A DNA stretch of 23,005 nt, taken from positions 1 through 23,005 of IMG/VR virus record IMGVR_UViG_3300021962_005623. The stretch is one strand, 5' to 3'. Numbering within the stretch: the first letter of the stretch is position 1; each line of letters starts with the position of its first letter. Positions 14,882 through 21,802 of the stretch are shown here, piece by piece. Below the pieces are notes generated by a model that had not been told where the DNA came from, ran no database searches, and saw only the letters and a program-made list of their open reading frames with translations. This DNA is from a virus. The position numbers were made by a program, and so were the translations under genes.

Positions 14882-15781
14882 ATGACAAACATACTAATCA
14901 CTGGATCCAATGGATTTTTAGGTAAAAATTTAGTTAAACTTTTAGTAGTTCCCAACATATTCACTCCTACTAAAGGCGATTTAAATTTATTAAATTATGA
15001 TGAAATACTTAATTACATTAATAGAAACAAAATAGAAAAAATAATACATTTAGCTGCACTTTGTGGAGGTATCGGAATCAATAAAGAAAATCCCGGAAGG
15101 TTTATGTATGAAAATTTACGAATGGGAATTAACGTCATTCAAGCGTGTAAAGAAGCAAACGTTAAAAAACTAGTAAATTTAGGAACTGTATGTTCTTATC
15201 CGAAATTTTGTGAAGTACCATTTAAAGAAAGTGATTATTGGAAGGGTTATCCAGAAGAAACAAATGCACCTTATGGAATAGCTAAAAAAACAATTATCGA
15301 ATTATCAAAATCTTACAAAAGTCAGTATGGTTTAAATGTTACAAATGTTATTCCCGTAAATATGGCTGGACCTTATGATAAATTTGATCTTTATTCTTCT
15401 CATGTTATTCCAGCAATAATTAGAAAATTTGAAGAATCTGATGATAAAATCATTTTATGGGGTACAGGGTCTGCTTCCAGAGAGTTTTTAGATGCCAGAG
15501 ATTGTTCCTTGGCAATTATCAAATGTTTAGATATTGACACGGATCCTGACCCAATTAATCTGGGAACTGGAAGAGAAATCACAATAAATAATTTAGTTAA
15601 TTTAATAAAAAAGTTAGGTAACTATACTTCTGAGGTTTTTTGGGACAAAACTAAACCTGATGGACAACCTAGAAGATGTTTAGATATTTCAAGAGCTAAA
15701 TCTATTTTAGATTGGTCTCCCTCTTATAGTTTGGAACAGACTATCATGGATACAATTAATTGGTATAGGTTAAATAAATGA
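14882..15781 (+). CDS. GDP-L-fucose-synthase-like NAD(P)-dependent epimerase/reductase
   Basis: Taking ATG 14882 rather than the upstream TTG at 14864, the protein has 299 residues and starts MTNILITGSNGFLGKN, a Rossmann TGxxGFLG motif (8-14). CGGIGINKENPGRFMYENL (about 62-80), YPEETNAPYGIAKK with the YxxxK pair, PVNMAGPYDKFD and SSHVIPAIIRKF follow the order of GDP-4-keto-6-deoxymannose 3,5-epimerase/4-reductases. In the active-site loop LGTVCSYP the usual Ser of LGSSCIYP is Thr, while the Cys and the SHV histidine remain. The enzyme would act after the GMD encoded next door, giving GDP-L-fucose or a related GDP-6-deoxyhexose. The exact product is not fixed by sequence, so no symbol is given. 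It overlaps gmd by ATGA. Confidence 0.8.
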   Translation: MTNILITGSNGFLGKNLVKLLVVPNIFTPTKGDLNLLNYDEILNYINRNKIEKIIHLAALCGGIGINKENPGRFMYENLRMGINVIQACKEANVKKLVNLGTVCSYPKFCEVPFKESDYWKGYPEETNAPYGIAKKTIIELSKSYKSQYGLNVTNVIPVNMAGPYDKFDLYSSHVIPAIIRKFEESDDKIILWGTGSASREFLDARDCSLAIIKCLDIDTDPDPINLGTGREITINNLVNLIKKLGNYTSEVFWDKTKPDGQPRRCLDISRAKSILDWSPSYSLEQTIMDTINWYRLNK

Positions 15782-16758
15782 AGACAGCTTTAATTACGGG
15801 TATTTCAGGTCAGGATGGATCTTACTTAGCTGAGTTACTTTTATCTAAAAACTATAATGTGATAGGGTTATTGAGGAGGCATTCTTCTCCAGAACATCAA
15901 ACCAGTAGATTAGATTCTTATGGGTTAAAGAACAGATTAACCTTGGTTTACGGAGACGTAACAGATTTGCCTTCTCTATTGAGAGCGTTCTCTGAGTACA
16001 AACCTGACGAGATATACAACTTAGCAGCGCAAGCTCACGTTAAAATTAGTTTCGATCAACCTTCATACACAACTGATTCCATAGTCTTTGGAACTTTAAA
16101 TGTTTTGGAGGCAGTTAAAGCCGCTTGTCCTAGATCCAAAATTTATTTGGCTGGCTCATCTGAGATGTATGGAAATCAAAGTGATGCGGATGGATTTAGG
16201 AGAGAATCCACAAAGATGGTTCCAGTTAGTCCTTACGGATGCTCAAAACTTTATGGATATCACCTTGGGCAAGTGTATAGAAGGTCTTATGATATGTTCA
16301 TTTGTAATGGAATATTATTTAATCATGAGTCGCCTAGAAGAGGGTTAAATTTTGTTACAAATAAAGTTGTGGAATGTGCAATAAAAATAAAAAAAGGACT
16401 ATCGACAAGTTTACCACTTGGAAATTTAAATGCAACCAGAGATTGGGGACATGCTAAAGATTACGTCAATGCAATGTGGATGATGTTACAAAATAATAAC
16501 CCAGATGACTATGTTTGTGCCACAGGTGAATCAAGGTCAATAAAACAATTGTGTGATTATGTGTTCTCAAAACTAAATCTTGATTACAAAAAATATGTTA
16601 CAATTGACTCGAAATATTTTAGACCTTTTGAGTTAGACGATTTAAAAGGTGATCCTACAAAAATACAAAATAAACTAAATTGGAAAAGAACTTATACATT
16701 TGAATCAATGATTGATGAAATGATTAATTATTGGGACACTATAATAAAGCCATCATGA
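15778..16758 (+). CDS. gmd: GDP-mannose 4,6-dehydratase
   Basis: The 326-residue protein is a short-chain dehydrogenase of the GMD type, converting GDP-D-mannose to GDP-4-keto-6-deoxymannose. TGISGQDGSYLAELL (7-21) binds the cofactor. LLRRHSSP (30-37), GDVTD and YNLAAQAHVKISFDQP (79-94) are family landmarks. SSEMYG (126-131) and SPYGCSK (150-156) hold the catalytic residues with YxxxK, and LFNHESPRRGLNFVTNKV (179-196) is the substrate-binding signature characteristic of GMD. The length is slightly below that of bacterial GMD (about 340-370). Less A/T-skewed than the genes just before it, it overlaps both neighbours by ATGA. Assignment is firm. Confidence 0.95.
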   Translation: MKTALITGISGQDGSYLAELLLSKNYNVIGLLRRHSSPEHQTSRLDSYGLKNRLTLVYGDVTDLPSLLRAFSEYKPDEIYNLAAQAHVKISFDQPSYTTDSIVFGTLNVLEAVKAACPRSKIYLAGSSEMYGNQSDADGFRRESTKMVPVSPYGCSKLYGYHLGQVYRRSYDMFICNGILFNHESPRRGLNFVTNKVVECAIKIKKGLSTSLPLGNLNATRDWGHAKDYVNAMWMMLQNNNPDDYVCATGESRSIKQLCDYVFSKLNLDYKKYVTIDSKYFRPFELDDLKGDPTKIQNKLNWKRTYTFESMIDEMINYWDTIIKPS

Positions 16759-17396
16759 AACCGGAAACTCTTTACGAACGTTACTACAAAGCTTGTTATA
16801 AGCCATCAGACATGCATGAACATATGCCTAACTTAAAGATGTATGCAGACGAGTGTGAATCAGTTACTGAGATGGGTGTAAGAGGCATAGTATCAACTTA
16901 TGCTTTTTTGATGTCAAATTGTAAAAAACTTACATCAATAGATATTGTAAATCCAAGTGTACATGGAGCTAATATTCAAGATGTTTATGATATTGCATCA
17001 AGCATTGGTATGGGATTTAAATTTATTCAAGGAGATACTTTAAAATTAGAAATAGAACCTACTGATCTTCTTTTTATTGATACACTTCATGCTTACGATC
17101 AATTGAAACAAGAATTAGCCTTACATGCCAATAGAGCTAAAAAGTATATCATCATGCATGACACTGTAACTTTTGGAGAGTTTGGGCACACGGCAGAAGA
17201 TCCAGCAAACAGATATGCAAACGTAAAAGGTCTTAACTTTGCTATTCAAGAGTTTCTAGAAGCTCATAGAAACGAGTGGGCTTACGATAGAATTTACTAC
17301 AATTGTAACGGTCTTACTGTGCTAAAAAGAATTGGTGGACAAGTAGGACCAATTATGCTACAATCGGGTAATGCAAACGTTTCTTCCGTATCCTGA
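16755..17396 (+). CDS. Class I SAM-dependent methyltransferase
   Basis: Starting at ATG 16755, which overlaps the gmd stop (ATGA), the protein has 213 residues; an in-frame TTG at 16731 gives a longer reading inside gmd with no better start. The SAM motif I is TEMGVRGIVSTY (38-49), followed by SIDIVNP (61-67) and a motif III-like DLLFIDTLHAYDQLKQEL (104-121). YIIMHDTVTFGEFG (131-144) is a catalytic-site motif common to cephalosporin-hydroxylase-like and Methyltransf_24-like enzymes. It closes the sugar cassette and is the third methyltransferase in it. The next gene starts inside its last 26 bases in another frame. A sugar or glycan acceptor is inferred from context. Confidence 0.8.
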   Translation: MKPETLYERYYKACYKPSDMHEHMPNLKMYADECESVTEMGVRGIVSTYAFLMSNCKKLTSIDIVNPSVHGANIQDVYDIASSIGMGFKFIQGDTLKLEIEPTDLLFIDTLHAYDQLKQELALHANRAKKYIIMHDTVTFGEFGHTAEDPANRYANVKGLNFAIQEFLEAHRNEWAYDRIYYNCNGLTVLKRIGGQVGPIMLQSGNANVSSVS

Positions 17397-17811
17397 TTTC
17401 GCGCAATCACTTAAAGTCTTAGACAACAAGCGTTTAGGGAAGCAGCGTCTTGAGGCTATGCAACTTGTTAATAGCACTCTCAAGCTCGCTGCCGATCCCA
17501 ATGCCAAGCTCGGGTGGGCAAACCATCCAGCCAGAACCATGTGGAATGGTCACCTTGATGCACTAAAGTTGTATCATAACCTGTCAATTTTAGAATGGGT
17601 TAGCCGTGGTTTTAAGAACACCATGAAATTGTATACTATTCCTTTTGATTTAGATATTCCCATGCCTCCATGGCTTGGCGACGAGAAGTTTCATGCAAGC
17701 CACAGAGCTAACCTTCTTCGCAAGGATCCTGTGCATTATGGTCAATTTGGTTGGACAGAAGATCCTTCCTTGCCCTATTATTGGCCTATACAGATGATGA
17801 GGACTGCATGA
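17371..17811 (+). CDS. Pyr_excise (MSMEG_6728-like) family protein, possible DNA glycosylase
   Basis: The 146-residue protein starts MQTFLPYPDFAQSLKVLDNKR then LGKQRLEAMQL (1-32), the hallmark of the family annotated as pyrimidine-dimer DNA glycosylase (Pyr_excise, which also holds T4 endonuclease V). WANHPARTMW (49-58) and a C-terminal FHASHRANLLRKDPVHYGQFGW (about 106-127) match the ASHxxxLxxxxPxxYxxxF pattern that ends this family. T4 DenV cuts at UV dimers; bacterial members of this branch are mostly untested. Its first 26 bases overlap the preceding methyltransferase gene in another frame, and it meets the dUTPase by ATGA, which supports both starts. A repair role fits the DNA metabolism genes that follow. 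Confidence 0.8.
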   Translation: MQTFLPYPDFAQSLKVLDNKRLGKQRLEAMQLVNSTLKLAADPNAKLGWANHPARTMWNGHLDALKLYHNLSILEWVSRGFKNTMKLYTIPFDLDIPMPPWLGDEKFHASHRANLLRKDPVHYGQFGWTEDPSLPYYWPIQMMRTA

Positions 17812-18236
17812 ACTTAAAGATAATGTACTTAGAAGGAGCTACTTTTCCACCTAGACAAGCCACTAAAGGGTCTGCTGGGTGGGATCTTTATTGTAACGAA
17901 ATTAAAATCCTTCAACCAAATGAAGTAGCTTTCCTTAGATTAGGTTTTTGCTTACAAATACCAGAAGGGTATTATGTAAGTATCGTCTCTAGATCCAGCA
18001 TGGCTAAGAGAGGAGTAATTATTCCAAACTCTCCGGGTATCATAGACTCCGATTATACCGGAGAGATTATGGTCATGATGGTTAATTTAAATCCAGACTT
18101 TTCTATTCAACTGGCTCCGGGTGATAGGATTGCACAAATGTTACTTCACAAGTACGAGGATATCAACTTTGAGGTTGTTGATAAGTTAGATTCTACCGAT
18201 AGAGGCTCTGGTGGCTTCGGGAGTACGGGAAAGTGA
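17808..18236 (+). CDS. dut: Deoxyuridine 5'-triphosphate nucleotidohydrolase (dUTPase)
   Basis: The 142-residue protein, starting at the ATG that overlaps the preceding stop (ATGA) behind GAGG, shows all five trimeric dUTPase motifs: GSAGWDLY (21-28), SRSSMAKRG (61-69), PGIIDSDYTGEI (76-87) with the catalytic aspartate, GDRIAQML (105-112) and DRGSGGFGSTG (131-141). It hydrolyses dUTP to dUMP, keeping uracil out of phage DNA and feeding dTMP synthesis. Its length is typical of the family. It is followed by a deaminase through a GTGA overlap, so the two dUMP-forming steps are coupled. The upstream extension of the frame to 17751 lies inside the preceding gene and has no motif, so it was left out. 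Confidence 0.97.
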   Translation: MNLKIMYLEGATFPPRQATKGSAGWDLYCNEIKILQPNEVAFLRLGFCLQIPEGYYVSIVSRSSMAKRGVIIPNSPGIIDSDYTGEIMVMMVNLNPDFSIQLAPGDRIAQMLLHKYEDINFEVVDKLDSTDRGSGGFGSTGK

Positions 18237-18643
18237 TTTTACAAGAGACTGATGACCTCTCGGACCCGAGTATGCTCCTAGCTGCTAGGGAGGCTGAAAA
18301 AAGCCCTCTAAGATTTAAGCTAGGAGCGATAATTCGTGATGGAAAGAGGATAGTTAGCAAGGCTTTCAATATAAATAAAACTCACACAAAATACGGTTGC
18401 GGAAGATTTAATACTCTTCATGCCGAAGCAAATGCAATATACAAGGCTGTGAGACAAGGTTATGATTTAAATGGATCTATCCTGTACGTTTATCGCTATA
18501 ATGGCTTACTAGCCAAGCCATGCCCAGATTGCCAGAAACTAATTAGGCAATATGGTATAGCGAAAGTAGTTTACTCCAAGGAATATTATGGTAACCAAAG
18601 AACTGTTAGCAAGACTAAAAAATACCAAGCTTTTGTCGGATGA
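18233..18643 (+). CDS. dCMP/cytidine deaminase-like zinc protein
   Basis: The 136-residue protein has the zinc deaminase signature: HAEANAIYKA with H63 and catalytic E65, and PCPDC with C97 and C100. LGAIIRDGKRIVSKAFN (30-46) is the preceding beta-hairpin typical of the CDA fold. dCMP deaminases convert dCMP to dUMP; this one is on the short side and lacks an obvious second zinc-binding region, so dCMP, cytidine or another amine is possible. It starts with GTG in a GTGA overlap with the dUTPase stop. The last 56 bases overlap the start of the recombinase gene in another frame. Confidence 0.85.
   Translation: MILQETDDLSDPSMLLAAREAEKSPLRFKLGAIIRDGKRIVSKAFNINKTHTKYGCGRFNTLHAEANAIYKAVRQGYDLNGSILYVYRYNGLLAKPCPDCQKLIRQYGIAKVVYSKEYYGNQRTVSKTKKYQAFVG
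18578..18583 (+). promoter_or_regulatory. Ribosome binding site deciding the uvsX start
   Basis: AAGGAA at 18578-18583 lies four bases before ATG 18588, inside the deaminase gene. It supports a start 56 bases before the deaminase stop rather than a later methionine. Confidence 0.6.
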
Positions 18644-19565
18644 AGAAGATACTTTAGGGTATGTTTCAACCGGATGTTTTCCTCTGAATTACGTCATTTC
18701 TGGACGTTACGACGGAGGCATTCCGATTGGAGGAATTACACAAATCCGTGGTGATTCTTCTACCGGGAAAACCTTATTTGTAACTTCAATATTAACTGAA
18801 GCTATAAAGAAAGATTATTATGCTAAATTGGTGGATGCTGAGAATAGCTTTAGCAGAAGCTTTGCTCAGAAGATTGGGATCGATCCAGACAAGCTCTTAT
18901 ATTCGTCTGCTGACTGTATCGAGGATGCCTTCCAAGACATTACAGACACGATTAAGCAGATTAGGGAGGAAGATAAGGATACCCCAATAGTCATCGCATT
19001 AGACAGTATAGCCGTCCTACCGAGCCGTAAAGAGCTTACCGCTGAGTCTTACGATAAGAGCCCAATCGATGGTGCTCAGAGGGCAATGTTAATAGGGGGT
19101 TCCCTCCGCAAGATAAACCCATTACTTAAGGCTAATAAAGTAGCTTTGGTCATTATTAATCAACTGCGCCAAAAGGTGGGGATCATGTATGGTAATCCAG
19201 AGACTCTAGCTGCTGGTGGAAATGCCTTGGAGTACTATCTCAAAGTAGACTTAAAGACCAAGCGCACAGAAAAGTTAATGGATAATGGTAAACCTTATGG
19301 GATCAAGGGTGAAGTAATTTGTTCAAAAAATAAGGAATCTATTCCGTATAGATCTTGTGAATTTGAACTATTATTTGATAAAGGTCTAAGCCCTTATTAT
19401 GGTCTTATTGATTCTCTTGCTGAACAAGGATTTATTACTAAGTCTCCCAATGGCAGGTGCCAATTAGGTGAAACAAAGTTTACTAAATCTGAATTTGGTG
19501 AACTATTATTAAATAAGACTAACAAGGACTTTGATAAGTTAAGGAAATTGTTTGGACTGGAGTAA
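18588..19565 (+). CDS. uvsX: RecA/UvsX-family recombinase
   Basis: The 325-residue protein is a RecA-fold strand-exchange ATPase. GDSSTGKT (55-62) is Walker A, VDAENSF (82-88) carries the catalytic glutamate E85, VIALDSIAVLPS (135-146) is Walker B, and IINQLRQKVG (189-198) holds the sensor glutamine Q192. MYGNPETLAAGGNALEYYLKV (200-220) matches the L2 DNA-binding loop and following helix of RecA. The length and short C-terminus resemble phage UvsX more than bacterial RecA (about 350). It would work with the gp32-like SSB and any UvsY-like loader encoded at 5982. It starts within the deaminase gene and is followed four bases later by a small hypothetical gene. Confidence 0.92.
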   Translation: MVTKELLARLKNTKLLSDEEDTLGYVSTGCFPLNYVISGRYDGGIPIGGITQIRGDSSTGKTLFVTSILTEAIKKDYYAKLVDAENSFSRSFAQKIGIDPDKLLYSSADCIEDAFQDITDTIKQIREEDKDTPIVIALDSIAVLPSRKELTAESYDKSPIDGAQRAMLIGGSLRKINPLLKANKVALVIINQLRQKVGIMYGNPETLAAGGNALEYYLKVDLKTKRTEKLMDNGKPYGIKGEVICSKNKESIPYRSCEFELLFDKGLSPYYGLIDSLAEQGFITKSPNGRCQLGETKFTKSEFGELLLNKTNKDFDKLRKLFGLE

Positions 19566-19569
19566 TACT

Positions 19570-19776
19570 ATGGAAAACTACGAAAAACTACAAAAGATTG
19601 TTGCAGACGCTATGAAAACTCAACTTAAGAGTGATGTTAAACCTACCGTAAAATATGCTTCTATAGAGGAGTATAAGAAGGTTACTGGTAAAAGATTTCG
19701 CATGACTCAAGAGCAAGTTGATCGCGGCATAAGCCGCGAGCAGGCTTTTACGGAGTTTATTAGCAAAGGAAAGTGA
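19570..19776 (+). CDS. Small conserved-looking hypothetical protein
   Basis: From ATG 19570 the protein has 68 residues and is charged and helical: it starts MENYEKLQKIVADAMKTQ and continues with YASIEEYKKVTGKRFRMTQEQ and DRGISREQAFTEFISKGK. GGAG at 19557-19560 lies nine bases upstream, inside the end of uvsX, and supports this start over the TTG at 19552. I do not recognise a family; there is no zinc or catalytic motif. It follows uvsX by four bases and is the last gene before the terminator-like hairpin, so a small accessory of recombination is possible but unsupported. Confidence 0.65.
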   Translation: MENYEKLQKIVADAMKTQLKSDVKPTVKYASIEEYKKVTGKRFRMTQEQVDRGISREQAFTEFISKGK

Positions 19777-19979
19777 TCGTGCGTAATTACATTTTATATG
19801 TAATATTCTTTGGGCTCTCCACTATGGAGAGCCTTTTGAATTTTTTGTTTTCAATATTTCATATATACCCAGCTTTTGATTTTGCTATGAATTTTTTTAA
19901 TAAATATTATCAACCTATTCATAGTAAAGATAAAGCTATTAATTCGGTTAAAGAATATTTAGAAAATAAGATTGAATGA
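19773..19979 (+). CDS. Doubtful small membrane-protein-like reading frame
   Basis: A 68-residue frame opens with GTG in a GTGA overlap with the preceding stop. It is hydrophobic in its first half (YILYVIFFGLS, LLNFLFSIFHIYP) and polar at the end (KDKAINSVKEYLENKIE). A terminator-like hairpin and T-run (19813-19850) lie inside it, which argues against translation of the full frame. A shorter start at ATG 19887 would give a 30-residue peptide. It may be a real small membrane protein or untranslated sequence between two operons. Confidence 0.25.
   Translation: MIVRNYILYVIFFGLSTMESLLNFLFSIFHIYPAFDFAMNFFNKYYQPIHSKDKAINSVKEYLENKIE
19813..19850 (+). terminator. Probable intrinsic terminator after the uvsX operon
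   Basis: A perfect 9-bp stem pairs GGCTCTCCA (19813-19821) with TGGAGAGCC (19825-19833) around a CTA loop. TTTTGAATTTTTTG (19834-19847) follows. The GC-rich stem and T-rich tail stand out from the surrounding A/T-rich sequence. It would close the transcription unit that begins at 7957. Confidence 0.75.
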
Positions 19980-19992
19980 AACATGGTTAAGG

Positions 19993-20028
19993 TCTATGAT
20001 ACACCTAGATAATAATAGGTGTATCATG
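19993..20028 (+). promoter_or_regulatory. Hairpin sequestering ribosome binding site and start codon, with TATGAT element
   Basis: A perfect 12-bp inverted repeat pairs ATGATACACCTA (19996-20007) with TAGGTGTATCAT (20016-20027) around the 8-base loop GATAATAA. The 3' arm contains the AGGTG ribosome binding site (20017-20021) and the first two bases of ATG 20026. TCTATGATA (19993-20001), a relative of the TCTATAATG element, overlaps the 5' arm. A start about seven bases after TATGAT would fall in the loop, so local transcripts would lack the 5' arm. No T-run follows, so it is not a terminator. Confidence 0.7.
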
Positions 20029-20379
20029 CCTCGTAATTATGTTTTAAAGAAAGAGTACTTAAATAAAGATAGCGTTAATCGTCTTATCAAAGCTATCGTT
20101 GATAATGCAAAAGAAGATAGAGACGAAGCTAAATTCTTTTTAGACGAAGCAAAAGAGCGTGTTGAAGCTGGGTTAGCTTCTAATGAAGAATTTTCTAGGG
20201 TGGCTACTGCTGCAGCACAATTGTTAAGCAAGCTGCAGGATTCTAGTGTTAATCTAGTAAAAGCTATGGATGCTATTATCAAATACATGTCCATAACCAA
20301 ACCGAAAAACAGCCCAACCGACAAAGCCCCAGCACTTGATGATTTGTTTTCAGAGTTAAGCAAAATTCAAGAAGATTAA
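20026..20379 (+). CDS. Helical hypothetical protein under hairpin control
   Basis: From ATG 20026 the protein has 117 residues. It is strongly helical and charged (SVNRLIKAIVDNAKEDRDEAK, AATAAAQLLSKLQDSSVNLV), with an acidic C-terminus LDDLFSELSKIQED. An open frame continues upstream to 19972, but that start would lie on the far side of the hairpin and has no ribosome binding site. I do not recognise the family; small helical phage proteins of this kind include head, tail-chaperone and terminase-small-subunit types, and nothing here decides. The ribosome binding site and start codon are inside a 12-bp hairpin, suggesting regulated translation. The Clp-like gene begins three bases after its stop. 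Confidence 0.75.
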   Translation: MPRNYVLKKEYLNKDSVNRLIKAIVDNAKEDRDEAKFFLDEAKERVEAGLASNEEFSRVATAAAQLLSKLQDSSVNLVKAMDAIIKYMSITKPKNSPTDKAPALDDLFSELSKIQED

Positions 20380-20382
20380 TAT

Positions 20383-21789
20383 ATGAAAGACAACTTCTAT
20401 AGAGTTCCTTGTCAGTCTTTAAATGCAATACTGAAGGTAAAGAAGTTAAAAGAGAGAGATCAAAAGAAATTTTTTACAAATATAATCAATTACGTTCAAG
20501 AGGGTAAATCTAATGTAACCCTAATGAAGTATTATTTATTTATCGTCAATGGTTTGTTGATTGAGGAATCGGCAAACCTGTTTAAAGATGTACTGAAAGA
20601 AATAAAGGACGATAAAGCAGTAAGTTTTGCAGTTGTTACAGAAATATACAATGCAATTACTGAGATATACTTACCTTTCAAAGTTGAAGTTGTTTTGGAG
20701 CATATAAATGGTCCAAACCCCATGATACCTTCTCAAGGATCTTCACACAACATGAAAGACTTTACTGATTTTCTTAAAGATAGTAAGTTCTTTGAAGATG
20801 ATTTTAAAAAGGTAATTGACACAAATCATAAAAAGAACGAAAAGAAAAAAGAAAAGTCTAAAATTACATTAGAAAATGTTGAAAACATTAGACAATATTT
20901 AAAGGAAAATATAGTTGGACAAGACAAAGCAATAGATGCTTTGATGGAGCACCTAATGCTCTTATGTGCTGAATTAGAAACCAAAGCTAGTTTTTTCTTT
21001 GTAGGACCTACAGGAGTAGGCAAATCTCAGTTAGCTAAACTGTTTGGAGAATTATATTCTGGTAATTTTCATGCTTTTAATTGTGCAGAGTTTTCCCATG
21101 GACATGAAATGGCTAGATTGATCGGATCTCCACCCGGATTCATTGGACACAGTGAAAAATCTTTTCTCAAAGAGCTAGCAGAAAAATCCAACAAGTGGGT
21201 GTTTTTGTTTGACGAAATAGAAAAAGCTCATCCAAAGTTTTATAATTTTCTTTTATCATTATTAGACACTGGAAAAGTGCAAGATAGTAACAACAACGAA
21301 TTAGATTTTTCTAATTCTGTTTTCATATTCACATCCAACAAAGGCCAATCTGATTTAAAAGACGAATTTGTAGGATTTTACAAAGGAACTCCGGGATTTG
21401 TAACTTCTGACACAAATAAACAGATAGTTGAAAGGTCTTTGAAAACAGAATTTACTCCAGAATTTAGAAATAGAATAGATGAGTTTATTCATTTTAATGA
21501 GTTATCAAAAGAAGATGTTTTGAAAATAGCAGAGTTAAATTTAAAACCATTACCAATTAAACCAACACCAGAACTTTTGGAGTTTATTGTTGCTAATTCA
21601 TACACAAAAGAGTATGGTGCTAGAGATTTGAAGAGATTTATAAAGAAAACCGTGGCTTTAAAATTGGCAAAAATAATTTTAACTAAAGCAGTACCAAAAG
21701 ATGGTACGAATAAATTTGATTGTAAAATATTAGGTGATACTATAGAAATAGTAAATTATGTCACCCCAAAGTCTAAAAAAGCTTCTTAA
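20383..21789 (+). CDS. Single-ring Clp/Hsp100-type AAA+ ATPase with ClpC-like VGF loop
   Basis: The 468-residue protein has one AAA+ module of the ClpA/B/C D2 type after an unrelated N-terminal domain (about 1-150) and a Lys/Glu linker. Walker A GPTGVGKS (208-215), pore loop GSPPGFIG (248-255), Walker B VFLFDE (273-278), FRNRIDE with arginine fingers (361-367) and sensor-2 GARDLKR (412-418) are all present. EFVGFYKG (328-335) lies where ClpC carries the VGF loop that docks into ClpP; ClpB lacks it. Such unfoldases thread proteins through the pore into a protease or simply remodel them. No ClpP is encoded here, so host ClpP would be the partner if any. The N-terminal domain, which would choose substrates, has no family I can name. 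No clear ribosome binding site is visible. Confidence 0.88.
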   Translation: MKDNFYRVPCQSLNAILKVKKLKERDQKKFFTNIINYVQEGKSNVTLMKYYLFIVNGLLIEESANLFKDVLKEIKDDKAVSFAVVTEIYNAITEIYLPFKVEVVLEHINGPNPMIPSQGSSHNMKDFTDFLKDSKFFEDDFKKVIDTNHKKNEKKKEKSKITLENVENIRQYLKENIVGQDKAIDALMEHLMLLCAELETKASFFFVGPTGVGKSQLAKLFGELYSGNFHAFNCAEFSHGHEMARLIGSPPGFIGHSEKSFLKELAEKSNKWVFLFDEIEKAHPKFYNFLLSLLDTGKVQDSNNNELDFSNSVFIFTSNKGQSDLKDEFVGFYKGTPGFVTSDTNKQIVERSLKTEFTPEFRNRIDEFIHFNELSKEDVLKIAELNLKPLPIKPTPELLEFIVANSYTKEYGARDLKRFIKKTVALKLAKIILTKAVPKDGTNKFDCKILGDTIEIVNYVTPKSKKAS

Positions 21790-21802
21790 TTTCCGTTAAC
21801 AG

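Noticed and set aside
16100-16348. 82-residue plus-strand frame inside gmd
   Set aside because: It overlaps the catalytic core of GMD in another frame; the GMD motifs are continuous and explain the sequence.
20383-20710. N-terminal domain of the Clp-like protein as a T4 baseplate hub chaperone
   Set aside because: A faint helical resemblance was considered, but no conserved motif of that family could be matched.
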